Shown here: one piece after another, positions 15,420-22,091 of the stretch
Layout: each line of letters starts with the position of its first letter
Numbering within the stretch: the stretch's first letter is position 1
Assembly: GCA_031257075.1 (NCBI GenBank)
Contig: JAIRPM010000196.1
Coordinates: 1-22,091 of the forward strand
DNA: 22,091 nt
DNA from: Spirochaetaceae bacterium
Lineage (GTDB): Bacteria; Spirochaetota; Spirochaetia; Treponematales; Breznakiellaceae
Direction: 5' to 3'
Notes under the pieces: generated by a model
Database searches by the model: none
What the model was told of the DNA's origin: nothing
What the model saw: only the letters and a program-made list of their open reading frames with translations
Made by a program: the position numbers and the translations under genes

Positions 15420-15451
15420 GAGGGCGGCCTACTGCTATGCGGCCGGTTTTC

Positions 15452-15469
15452 CCGGTATACTTTACCGGT
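15452..15469 (+). promoter_or_regulatory. -10-like TATACT inside an inverted repeat before ispG
   Basis: TATACT (15456-15461) ends 8 nt before the ispG ATG. It overlaps the inverted repeat CCGGTA-tactt-TACCGG (15452-15457 and 15463-15468), which could be an operator. No Shine-Dalgarno and no clear -35 are present, so the mRNA may be leaderless. Confidence 0.4.
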
Positions 15470-16606
15470 ATGGCACGGCAAACGCGGACAGTCCGTATTG
15501 GCGGAAATTATCATATACACGAAGTTCCTATCGGCGGGACTCATCCTGTTGTTATCCAAACAATGTGGAAAGAAAAACTTGATTTTCCCGACAGCGGCAT
15601 CATTGGCCGTCTGGAAAACCTTGAGCGTATGGGCGCAAAACTTATCCGTTTTGCCGTCCCATCTATTGAAGCGGCAGAAACCTTGGGCGAACTTGCCAAA
15701 GCCGTTCCCATTCCCCTTGTCGCGGACATTCATTTTGATTACAAAATAGCGCTCCGCGTTCTCGACTTTCCCATCGCCAAATTACGCTTAAATCCGGGCA
15801 ATATCAGCATAAAAAACCGAGTCTTCAAAGTATTGGAAAAAGCAGGTAAACAAGGCGTTCCGGTGCGCATCGGCATAAACGCGGGCAGCCTTCCCGCCGA
15901 CTTGCGCGCCCGTGTTGAAACCGGCGAACTGCGCCGCGCCGAAGCGCTCGTGAATGCGGCCGAACGCGAACTTGCCTTTTTTGATGAAGCGCGTTTTAAG
16001 GATGTTGTGGTTTCAATGAAAGCATCATCCGTGCCGGAAACCATCGAAGCAAACCGCATCTTTGCCGGACGCAATGACGCGCCGCTTCATATCGGCGTTA
16101 CCGAAGCCGGCCCGCTTACCGCCGGCCTTGTCCGCAGCGCCGCAGCGCTTTATCCGCTTCTCTGTGAAGGCATCGGCGACACCGTGCGTGTTTCGCTTTC
16201 AGACAGCGCCGAAAACGAAGTTATCGCGGCCCGTGAAATTCTGGGTTGTGCCGATGAAACCGCCGGCTACCAAAACGCTCTCCAAAAAGACGGCGTACAT
16301 GCCGAAAATAGATGTAAAGGAGCGCGGGGCGTACGCCTCGTTTCCTGCCCGCGCTGCGGGCGGTGCGGTTTTGACACCCATGCGTTTACCGCCCGCTGGC
16401 AGGAACGGCTTTACGCGCTGCAAAAAAATATTACAATTGCGGTAATGGGCTGCGTAGTCAACGGCCCCGGTGAAGCGCGGGAAGCGGATTTGGGCATTAC
16501 CGGCGCGGGTGAAAAGGCGCTTATTTTTAAGCGTGGGAAAATAGCGCGCGCTGTTGATGTCAAAGACGCGGACAGCGCCTTTGAAGAGGAACTGCGCGGT
16601 TTATAA
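15470..16606 (+). CDS. ispG: 4-hydroxy-3-methylbut-2-en-1-yl diphosphate synthase
   Basis: Cytoplasmic [4Fe-4S] enzyme of the MEP isoprenoid pathway, reducing methylerythritol cyclodiphosphate to HMBPP. From ATG 15470 the product has 378 residues. The N-terminal TIM-barrel part begins VRIGGNYHIHEVPIGGTHPVVIQTM. The cluster ligands are Cys293 and Cys296 in SCPRCGRCGFD, Cys328 in MGCVVNGPGE and Glu335. Their spacings (35 and 7 residues from Cys293 and Cys328) equal those of the E. coli ligands 270, 305 and 312. A further Cys299 in the first motif is unusual. The frame is open to 15371, but the extra 33 residues do not look like the family and overlap the tRNA promoter. The stop overlaps the next start by one base (TAATG), indicating coupling. 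Confidence 0.96.
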   Translation: MARQTRTVRIGGNYHIHEVPIGGTHPVVIQTMWKEKLDFPDSGIIGRLENLERMGAKLIRFAVPSIEAAETLGELAKAVPIPLVADIHFDYKIALRVLDFPIAKLRLNPGNISIKNRVFKVLEKAGKQGVPVRIGINAGSLPADLRARVETGELRRAEALVNAAERELAFFDEARFKDVVVSMKASSVPETIEANRIFAGRNDAPLHIGVTEAGPLTAGLVRSAAALYPLLCEGIGDTVRVSLSDSAENEVIAAREILGCADETAGYQNALQKDGVHAENRCKGARGVRLVSCPRCGRCGFDTHAFTARWQERLYALQKNITIAVMGCVVNGPGEAREADLGITGAGEKALIFKRGKIARAVDVKDADSAFEEELRGL

Positions 16607-17727
16607 TGAATAAATATATCTTTTTTTTATATATACTGTTTGTATGTACATTTGTGTATGCTCAAAATCTTGTAACAGTTACGCCGGAAAGACCGTATTG
16701 GTACGTGCTGGAAGAAGGCAAACGTAATTTCCGGCAGGGTGCTTACGGCGATGCCCTGCTGGACTTTGAAGATGCCCGCAACATACGAAACGCGATGTAT
16801 TCACAAATGGAACAGGATATGATAACGCTCTTGTCGCTGAGAGAAGTGCGGCAGTACAAAGACAACCTTGACATGATAGAAAAATATGTCTATGAACACG
16901 GGCAATTGCGGGCGCGTGACGCGCTCAATGAATTATACTACAGGGTAGAAAAAGAATCGCTCGGCAACAGCGTTCAAAAAGCGCTTGCCTGCTTCTCAAA
17001 ATTAAAAAATTATCCTGAAGCGGATTATTGGATTGGCGAAATATACCGTGTCGAAGGGGAACTCGCCATATCCGAAAAACAATACCGCAAAGCGTTGGAA
17101 AACCGCTCGCAGTTGGAATCTTCCGGCTTTGCGGTATCTATCGAATACCGCCTCGCGTCCCTGCTAAAAGAACGCCGCAATTTCAACGAGATGGAAAAAG
17201 TATACGGGCAGTTACTGCAAAGCGATACGCTCTGGCAGGAATCGCAGGGATTTGTACGCCAAGCAATGAACCGCACGTTGAAGACCGAAGGCTTGAACCG
17301 CTTTCTTGTAATGTACCGCTATAAAAATTCAGATACGGAAGCGGCGCACCGTGAATTGGGTTTTTATTATCTTTCTAATGGCCGGCATGGCAACGCGCTG
17401 GAACATCTTATGTTTGCTGTTTTGATACAGAATTCAACTATTATCGAAGAACTTATACGCAGACAGTATGATTATGCGTTTGCTGATATGGAACAATTAC
17501 AAGAGGCATTGCGGCGGCGCAAAGAATTAAAAGCCTATATGGATGATGTCGATTACTATCACACCTTGTATGCGCTGGCCGCGGCGCTCTATGCTAACGG
17601 CAATGAAAAGCCGGCGCGGGGCATTTGGAGTTTCCTGGCAGCCGCCGAAGACGCGGGCGAATGGCGGGGGCGTTCCGCAGCGCAGCTTCGCGGCCCGCGC
17701 CTTGAAGGGCGGATTGAAAACAGGTAG
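16606..17727 (+). CDS. Secreted TPR-repeat protein following ispG
   Basis: A 373-residue exported protein. A clean signal peptide (MNKYIFFLYILFVCTFVYA, cleavage before QN) precedes an all-helical mature part. Segments such as EGKRNFRQGAYGDALLDFEDARNI, YWIGEIYRVEGELAISEKQYRKAL and HRELGFYYLSNGRHGNALEHLMFA read as degenerate TPR units, so it is probably a periplasmic scaffold or adaptor. I do not recognise a specific function. It is translationally coupled to ispG by a one-base overlap, and AGAGGA lies too far upstream to act as its own ribosome site. An ispG-TPR gene pair is, to my recollection, also seen in Treponema. The last 40 residues are Ala/Arg/Gly-rich and unstructured-looking. Confidence 0.82.
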   Translation: MNKYIFFLYILFVCTFVYAQNLVTVTPERPYWYVLEEGKRNFRQGAYGDALLDFEDARNIRNAMYSQMEQDMITLLSLREVRQYKDNLDMIEKYVYEHGQLRARDALNELYYRVEKESLGNSVQKALACFSKLKNYPEADYWIGEIYRVEGELAISEKQYRKALENRSQLESSGFAVSIEYRLASLLKERRNFNEMEKVYGQLLQSDTLWQESQGFVRQAMNRTLKTEGLNRFLVMYRYKNSDTEAAHRELGFYYLSNGRHGNALEHLMFAVLIQNSTIIEELIRRQYDYAFADMEQLQEALRRRKELKAYMDDVDYYHTLYALAAALYANGNEKPARGIWSFLAAAEDAGEWRGRSAAQLRGPRLEGRIENR

Positions 17728-17733
17728 TATACT
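17728..17733 (+). promoter_or_regulatory. -10-like TATACT 6 nt before GLUG lipoprotein start
   Basis: TATACT directly follows the stop of the TPR gene and ends 6 nt before ATG 17740, with no Shine-Dalgarno between. TTGAAG at 17702-17707 is a possible -35, but the 20-nt spacing is long. It has the same arrangement as the box before ispG. Confidence 0.35.
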
Positions 17734-17739
17734 TCCATA

Positions 17740-19470
17740 ATGAATAAAAAAACACCGTACAAACTGTGCCTAGCAGCGGCCGCTTTGGTATGCTTTATCT
17801 TTGCTGTTATGCTCATTACTTGTTCAGAACTGGAAGGAATTTTGCTGCCTGTCCATGAACCGCCCAACCAGCCGGCGCTCCGGGGAAAAGTTTTTTTCCA
17901 CAATCCTCCGGGGAATTCCAATTTGTATAAAAATTACAAAGCGGTGAAAGTTCATCTCTATTTCAAAGACTACACATATATAGGCAGCGCACCGGTAAAC
18001 GAAAACGATTTTACATGGCAGATTACGGTAAACAGTATCAACAAGAGATATGTTTATTTTTGGGTTGAACTAAGTTATAATGGTGAAACCTTTTACAACA
18101 GCGGCGCCGCCGATGAAATTATTGACGGCATGTACTACGAACTGCATGTTCGGCCTTCCGGTACAATTCCCGCATGGCGGCCGGTGCTTTCCGCTGATGA
18201 TATAAAAAACATAGGCTATAACGCGTATCATCCTGCCGATGGAAATTATATTCTTGTAAAGAACATTGATATATATGCGCCGTGGACTTCTTCTGCCGTA
18301 TTTACAGGCACTTTCTACGGCAGAAACAATACGATAAACATATACGGGCTTTCCGGCGAAACAAACCAGTACAGCGGAATATTTTCGCGTATATCGAATG
18401 CTTTGATATACGACCTTGTCCTCAATGTACAAAATGTTGCTGTCAGCCTAAACGTTAGGAACGAACCTGCTTTTGGCGTACTTGCGGGCTGTATAGAGGG
18501 AAAAACCGTGCTAAACCGCATACAATTGGAAGGCAGCCGGCTGTTAATTCAACGGAATGGATTGAGCGCGGGCTATGCCGGCGGCTTTGCCGGAATTATG
18601 CGGGGAGAAAGCATAATAAAAAATTGTACAAACGAATTAGAAATAGACGCCGAAATCCAATCACCAAGTTTATTTTTTTACGCGGGCGGTATCGCCGGCT
18701 TTATTGATGAAGAAGCGAAAATTTATCAATGCGCCAACAAAGGCGATATACACATATCAAATTTGCAGGGGTGGGCATCCGCCGGCGGCATCGCGGGAGG
18801 AATAGCCTATAACGCGGACAATGCCACGCCGCAGATACACGATTCGTACTCAACAGGAAAAATCAACTGTCAGGCGGATCTCGCGGCCGCCGGCGGCATC
18901 GCGGGCGTATCGCAAGGTTATGCATACATAAAAGATTGTTATACACAAGGAGATGTTTTGGCCGCTACAATAAGCGGCACCATTTACAGCGCCGGCATTC
19001 TTGGCAAGGCGTTTCGGACCAATCCCAATGTCGTTCTGCCGGACCCGCCCACGGCAAGCCGCGTTTATAACTGCGCGGTATTTCAACAAAACATCAAAGG
19101 GGCTAAAGACGAATCCACAAGCGCGGCGGACTATATCAACCGCATTACGCGAATTGACTGCCCGGATTGCGAAAACCCCCTTGTAGTATGCGAAAGCTCA
19201 GCATCATCAGGCTGTACCTGCGGCTGGACAAGCAATGATATTCTTTTTGTTGATACAAGCGCCATGCAGCCTACTTACAATACTACAGAAAGATACTGCT
19301 CACTTATGCTCAATGACAGGCCTATCTTTGGCAAAGACACCATGAACTGCCATAGCGGCACTATTGTTCTGGGGATAACAGCAGTCCTTTTGCAAAACAG
19401 CGGCTGGGATTTTAGCAATGTATGGTATTGGAGCGCGCAGAACAAACCCGAACTTATGAGGCATGATTAG
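17740..19470 (+). CDS. GLUG-repeat surface lipoprotein with Cys-rich insert
   Basis: A 576-residue predicted lipoprotein. A hydrophobic signal segment ends in LITC, placing the lipidated Cys at 28; Thr before Cys is relaxed relative to the classical lipobox but acceptable for spirochaetes. After a domain of about 45-150 that looks like a beta-sandwich, residues of about 150-450 carry repeated short motifs such as YAGGFAGIMRG, YAGGIAGFIDE and SAGGIAGGIAY. These are the GLUG-type repeats of beta-helical surface adhesins. A Cys cluster (474, 477, 484, 492 and 494) interrupts the pattern. The C-terminal WDFSNVWYWSAQNKPELM is a typical end for such proteins. Likely location is the cell surface via the Lol pathway; ligand unknown. 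It starts 12 bp after the TPR gene. Confidence 0.85.
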   Translation: MNKKTPYKLCLAAAALVCFIFAVMLITCSELEGILLPVHEPPNQPALRGKVFFHNPPGNSNLYKNYKAVKVHLYFKDYTYIGSAPVNENDFTWQITVNSINKRYVYFWVELSYNGETFYNSGAADEIIDGMYYELHVRPSGTIPAWRPVLSADDIKNIGYNAYHPADGNYILVKNIDIYAPWTSSAVFTGTFYGRNNTINIYGLSGETNQYSGIFSRISNALIYDLVLNVQNVAVSLNVRNEPAFGVLAGCIEGKTVLNRIQLEGSRLLIQRNGLSAGYAGGFAGIMRGESIIKNCTNELEIDAEIQSPSLFFYAGGIAGFIDEEAKIYQCANKGDIHISNLQGWASAGGIAGGIAYNADNATPQIHDSYSTGKINCQADLAAAGGIAGVSQGYAYIKDCYTQGDVLAATISGTIYSAGILGKAFRTNPNVVLPDPPTASRVYNCAVFQQNIKGAKDESTSAADYINRITRIDCPDCENPLVVCESSASSGCTCGWTSNDILFVDTSAMQPTYNTTERYCSLMLNDRPIFGKDTMNCHSGTIVLGITAVLLQNSGWDFSNVWYWSAQNKPELMRHD

Positions 19471-19471
19471 C

Positions 19472-19502
19472 AGCGCTGATGAGAGTCAATTTAATCAGTG
19501 CT
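19472..19502. repeat. Dispersed 31-bp hairpin element, copy B
   Basis: AGCGCTGAT (19472-19480), 13-nt loop and ATCAGTGCT (19494-19502). Inverted relative to copy A at 9616-9646, 28 of 31 identical. It begins 2 nt after the stop of the GLUG lipoprotein gene and includes two bases of the stop codon of the convergent GH18 gene, so it may act as a 3'-end hairpin for one or both transcripts. No T-tract follows. Confidence 0.8.
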
Positions 19503-20532
19503 AACGCCGGCCTTTGTTTAGCCCTATGAGATTCCACACGCTGGTGCTTTCCTGCCCCAGCCGCCAAAAACCAATGTACTTTATACCCATATCCTCGTAC
19601 ATTTTCATGCGTGTAGCAAGCGAATAATCATCTTCAAAATAAACGGTAACTTTTACCACTACTTCATATTGAAATTTTGGGATGCCGTTTTCCCGTTCCA
19701 CTTCTTTAATACCGTTTTCTTTACGGATGCGTTCCGTTGTCGAATGTATTAAACCCCGTGATGTGCTTTTGTCGCCCCAGCCGCGGCCGTAAAAAGGAAG
19801 CCCCATAATTAGTTTTTCTTTGCTGATGGTTTCAATCGCATATTTTGCCACTTCTTTACACCAATTCATCGAGGCGACCGGCCCGGGCGCGCCGCCCGAC
19901 CAGTGTTCATCATAGGCCATAACAAAAATTTTATCACATACGGCGGCTATCCGTTCATAGTTGTAGGTTTGATTTTCTTTTGTCCGCGCCGGCACGCATA
20001 CCGACAGCATCTTGCCGCCCAAGCCTTTTCGCAGTTCAACAAGTAAACTGATAAAATTGCCGGCATCTTTTAGCGGCAGGCTTTCCATATCAATATTAAG
20101 CCCGTCATAATCTGAAGCCATATTGAAAAGTTCATTGATAAAAATTTTACGCGCTTTGCTGTCCGGCTCTAAAATAAAATGCGTAAGCCCGGCGCTGTTA
20201 CATGCTATTGATACATGTACTCTTCCTTTATATTTAGCAAGTTTTTTGCGCGGCGGTATATCAACAATATGGCCATAGCGGTCTACTTCCGCGCCAAAGT
20301 ACACGATATCGCTTATAGGATAATTCGCTTTCAGGGCATTTTCAGCCCCGGCGACTACATAAGCCCATACTTCCTGAAAACGCGATTCGGGCAGCCGTTC
20401 AAGATTTGACGGAATAGAAACCGGCTCCATAGTTACCGCGTTTCCCCCTTTTTTTGTAGTGTGCGATGCGCAGGAAGCAAGAAAAAAAACGGCTACTGCG
20501 GTACTTATAACTATTGTTTTAAAAAAATTCAT
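19501..20532 (-). CDS. GH18-type (YaaH/SleL/YdhD-like) glycoside hydrolase lipoprotein
   Basis: From ATG 20532 the protein has 343 residues, with a compact lipoprotein signal (MNFFKTIVISTAVAVFFLASC, lipidated Cys21). A more upstream ATG (20559) adds nine residues before the signal and is less likely. The mature part is a GH18 TIM barrel of the peptidoglycan-associated YaaH/SleL type: YDGLNIDME (142-150) with catalytic Glu150, then IFVMAYDEHWSGGAPGPVASMNW, EKLIMGLPFYGRGWGD and near the end GIKYIGFWRLGQESTSVW. The middle Asp of the DxxDxDxE signature is Asn146. It probably cleaves GlcNAc linkages in peptidoglycan or chitin-like glycans from a membrane-anchored position. A good sigma-28-like promoter lies upstream, suggesting co-regulation with flagella. 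Its TAG stop lies in the stem of repeat copy B. Confidence 0.9.
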   Translation of the reverse strand: MNFFKTIVISTAVAVFFLASCASHTTKKGGNAVTMEPVSIPSNLERLPESRFQEVWAYVVAGAENALKANYPISDIVYFGAEVDRYGHIVDIPPRKKLAKYKGRVHVSIACNSAGLTHFILEPDSKARKIFINELFNMASDYDGLNIDMESLPLKDAGNFISLLVELRKGLGGKMLSVCVPARTKENQTYNYERIAAVCDKIFVMAYDEHWSGGAPGPVASMNWCKEVAKYAIETISKEKLIMGLPFYGRGWGDKSTSRGLIHSTTERIRKENGIKEVERENGIPKFQYEVVVKVTVYFEDDYSLATRMKMYEDMGIKYIGFWRLGQESTSVWNLIGLNKGRR

Positions 20533-20595
20533 CTTCGCACCGGATAGGCTAACCGGCATTTGCCCTAAGCCAAAGAACTAATAGTCCTGTATTTA

Positions 20596-20623
20596 TTATC
20601 GGCATAGTGAAAACAAATTTTTA
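20596..20623 (-). promoter_or_regulatory. Sigma-28 (FliA)-like promoter for GH18 lipoprotein
   Basis: On the minus strand TAAAAATTT (20615-20623), then 11 nt, then an exact GCCGATAA (20596-20603). FliA consensus is TAAAGTTT-N11-GCCGATAA. Depending on how the A-run is aligned, the -35 core TAAA is exact with a spacer one base long, or AAAA with exact spacing. It is intergenic, points at the GH18 gene and ends 64 bases before its ATG, the same distance as in front of flgK. Confidence 0.6.
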
Positions 20624-20639
20624 GTCTGAAGATGGAGGG

Positions 20640-20677
20640 TAGTGTGTAGTGTGTAGTGTGTAGTGGGTAGTGGGTAG
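20640..20677 (+). repeat. Heptanucleotide tandem array, left arm (TAGTGTG/TAGTGGG)
   Basis: Three TAGTGTG units (20640-20660), two TAGTGGG units (20661-20674) and a partial unit TAG. The sequence of the last part is the exact reverse complement of the far end of the right array, so the two arms can pair. Confidence 0.93.
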
Positions 20678-20699
20678 AATTTCAGGCCGATATATCAAA

Positions 20700-20725
20700 T
20701 TCTAACGAAGATATCACCGTTAGAA
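20700..20725. repeat. Inverted repeats inside the spacer between heptamer arrays
   Basis: TTCTAACG (20700-20707) and CGTTAGAA (20718-20725) form an 8-bp stem around a 10-nt loop. Nearby are the short palindromes GATATATC (20690-20697) and GGTATACC (20729-20736). This is the central part of the 74-bp spacer between the oppositely oriented arrays. Confidence 0.7.
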
Positions 20726-20751
20726 CCGGTATACCTGCCCGAACTTCTGTC

Positions 20752-20842
20752 CACTGTCCACTGTCCACTACCCACTACTCACTACTCACTACTCACTACT
20801 CACTACTCACTACTCACTACTCACTACCCACTACCCACTACC
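20752..20842 (-). repeat. Heptanucleotide tandem array, right arm (13 units)
   Basis: Thirteen exact 7-bp units on the plus strand: two CACTGTC, one CACTACC, seven CACTACT, three CACTACC. The array begins at the last codons of the GLUG-type surface gene; that gene's TAG stop (20838-20840) is the first bases of a repeat unit. The 278 bases between the GH18 start region and this stop hold only the two arrays, their spacer and the sigma-28-like promoter. Confidence 0.95.
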
Positions 20843-22091
20843 GCAACCTGGGCCAGTAGAAGGCTGAGCCGGATTTGGTAAGACCGTCAAAGTCCCAGTC
20901 GGCCGCGCTCCAGCCGAGGCCGCCGCTTGTGACGGGGTTTGTCCATGTAGACTGCGTTTTTAATTCAGCAATCGATTTGCCAAGGCCTGCGGCGGTGGCG
21001 GCATCGCCTGCGTCATCCTGTGCCTGCGCACTCGAATCGTTGCCTGTGAGCATATTCTTGCGCGCGAAGTTGTTGCTGAACGTTGGTGTTATTCCGCCGT
21101 TGGTTGCGCCGCCAAATATTCGGCCTGAAGCTGAACCAGCCGTGGTTTGGACTACTACACTTTCACTCAGAGCAGCGCACCTGCTTATACTGGCCGAGCC
21201 GCCGGTGCTAAAGGTATTGCCCAATATACTGCCGCCCCATCCATTTATCCTTTCGCCGTTAACCAAAATATTACCGCTATTGTAACACTCTTCAATGATA
21301 AGATTAGCGCTATACAAATGAGGCACCATACCCGCATAAAGACTGCGCGCAACATTATCTGTAACTATCATAGAGATATTACCTGTGGCATAACTTTTTG
21401 TAATCGTTACCGTAGTGCCGCCGTTAATAACACGCCCGGTCATAGTACCGCACGCTATTCCGCTATTGGCACCGCTTACATTTCCAAGCGACATGTCCAA
21501 CTGTGAAACACAGCGTGTCATGGTAAGGTTACTGTTGCCGTTTACCTGCCCGACAAAGCCGCCTGCCATTAACATATAGTTGCCTATTCCCGTGTATGCA
21601 AGGCTTCCCTTAACGGTAATATTCTGCAGCGTTGCCGTAGTGTTTGCTATCGACCCTACGATGCCGCCAAAAACACTCTGCCCGGTCATAACCAGCGGCC
21701 CCGGCGTAGTCACTTCCAGCGTAAAGTTTTCGAGGGTCGCGCCATCGCCAAGACTGTTAAAAAGCCCTGTTTCTCCCGCTGTCCTGGTTAATTCCAGTCC
21801 TCTTATCGTATAGCCGTTACCGAAGAGGTGTCCGGTATAGCCGGAAGGGCCTGTCCAAGATATCGGGTTTCCGGCTAAATCGGTGAACTCTGTCAGATCG
21901 ATATTGTTGGCGAGGCTATAGTTCGCGGCGGTATCAACCAGAAGCGCATTGCCCTCCACGTCTTCGCCGCCCAGTTTCTCGTAAAAGTCCTTCGCGTCAT
22001 AGATACGGTTACCCACATTGGCCCCTGTTATGGGAGTCAGGTTGAGAAGATTGCCGGCGGGTGTCTCCCAGCCCGATGCCGATGTCGGCCT
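20838..22091 (-). CDS. GLUG-repeat surface protein, C-terminal part (5' end outside window)
   Basis: The minus-strand frame is open from the stop at 20838 to the window edge at 22091, so at least 417 codons belong to a larger gene whose start lies outside. An internal GTG at 22016 could pass for a start, but the frame continues upstream without a stop (ending RPTSASGWETPAGN at the edge), and no signal peptide follows the GTG. The sequence carries repeated GLUG-type motifs (GHLFGNGYTIRGLEL, FGGIVGSIANTTATLQN, AGGFVGQVNGNSNLTM) and ends in GWSAADWDFDG...FYWPRLR, the usual terminus of such beta-helical surface proteins. Low Cys and high Ser/Thr/Gly/Asn content fit an extracellular role. Function beyond adhesion-like surface display is unknown. 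The stop codon arises at the start of the heptamer array. Confidence 0.85.
   Translation of the reverse strand, partial: RPTSASGWETPAGNLLNLTPITGANVGNRIYDAKDFYEKLGGEDVEGNALLVDTAANYSLANNIDLTEFTDLAGNPISWTGPSGYTGHLFGNGYTIRGLELTRTAGETGLFNSLGDGATLENFTLEVTTPGPLVMTGQSVFGGIVGSIANTTATLQNITVKGSLAYTGIGNYMLMAGGFVGQVNGNSNLTMTRCVSQLDMSLGNVSGANSGIACGTMTGRVINGGTTVTITKSYATGNISMIVTDNVARSLYAGMVPHLYSANLIIEECYNSGNILVNGERINGWGGSILGNTFSTGGSASISRCAALSESVVVQTTAGSASGRIFGGATNGGITPTFSNNFARKNMLTGNDSSAQAQDDAGDAATAAGLGKSIAELKTQSTWTNPVTSGGLGWSAADWDFDGLTKSGSAFYWPRLR

Noticed and set aside
15371..15469. N-terminal extension of ispG
   Set aside because: The extra 33 residues overlap the tRNA promoter region and lack family similarity; family-like sequence begins at MARQTRTVRIGG.
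20752..20842. On/off phase variation of the GLUG surface gene by heptamer slippage
   Set aside because: The stop codon is at the very start of the array, so unit gain or loss falls after the coding region and cannot shift the frame.
20640..20842. Insertion-sequence or MITE with target duplications
   Set aside because: No transposase and no flanking direct repeats were recognised; the inverted ends are simple 7-bp tandem repeats, so mobility is not supported by this sequence alone.
22014..22016. GTG start for the right-edge GLUG gene
   Set aside because: The frame stays open to the window end with the same composition, and no signal peptide follows, so it is an internal Val codon.

Overview
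The window looks like a chromosomal segment of a treponeme-type spirochaete of roughly balanced base composition, possibly a host-associated Treponema relative. This is inferred from gene content: periplasmic-flagellum genes (flgK, flhF, flhG), a LolCDE-type lipoprotein export cluster, ispG followed by a secreted TPR protein, large GLUG-type surface proteins, a MurA with Asp in place of the catalytic Cys, and very tight gene packing with ATGA overlaps. Most of the window is chromosomal housekeeping DNA. I see no phage, transposase, CRISPR or toxin-antitoxin genes.

Layout. (1) 1-510: six 83-bp tandem units, each able to form two hairpins. The last unit is truncated and abuts an inverted 14-bp copy that contains the murA stop codon. 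(2) 500-9521, minus strand, read right to left: flgK, lolD, two FtsX-type permeases, a LolA-like lipoprotein-sorting protein, an outer-membrane barrel protein and murA. This looks like an envelope-biogenesis operon behind a flagellar gene. (3) 9522-9721: divergent control region with a sigma-28-like promoter for flgK and a hairpin element that recurs, inverted, at 19472-19502. (4) 9722-11885: flhF-flhG, meeting a SwrB-like membrane protein convergently. (5) 11890-15356, minus strand: tRNA-Leu(GAG), a nucleoside kinase, a synthetase-only RelA/SpoT protein with a TPR tail, and the SwrB-like gene, probably one transcript. (6) 15470-19470, plus strand: ispG, a TPR protein and a GLUG lipoprotein. 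(7) 19501-22091, minus strand: a GH18-type lipoprotein behind a good sigma-28-like promoter, inverted heptanucleotide arrays, and the 3' part of a second GLUG-type surface protein that runs off the right edge.

How it fits together. FlgK, FlhF/FlhG and the sigma-28-like promoter tie the region to periplasmic flagella. LolD, the permeases and the LolA-like protein would deliver lipoproteins, including the two encoded here, to the outer membrane. MurA supplies peptidoglycan precursor, and the GH18 protein may trim glycan next to the periplasmic flagella.

The most unusual features are: the structured 83-bp array fused to the end of murA; long G/C homopolymers inside both lipoprotein-export permeases and the SwrB-like gene; the inverted 7-bp arrays; the flagellar-type promoter on the GH18 lipoprotein; the tRNA-led alarmone/nucleotide operon; and -10-like boxes 6-8 nt before starts that lack a Shine-Dalgarno sequence, suggesting leaderless mRNAs. 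I found no clear wholly new multi-gene system. The candidates above are hypotheses read from sequence only.
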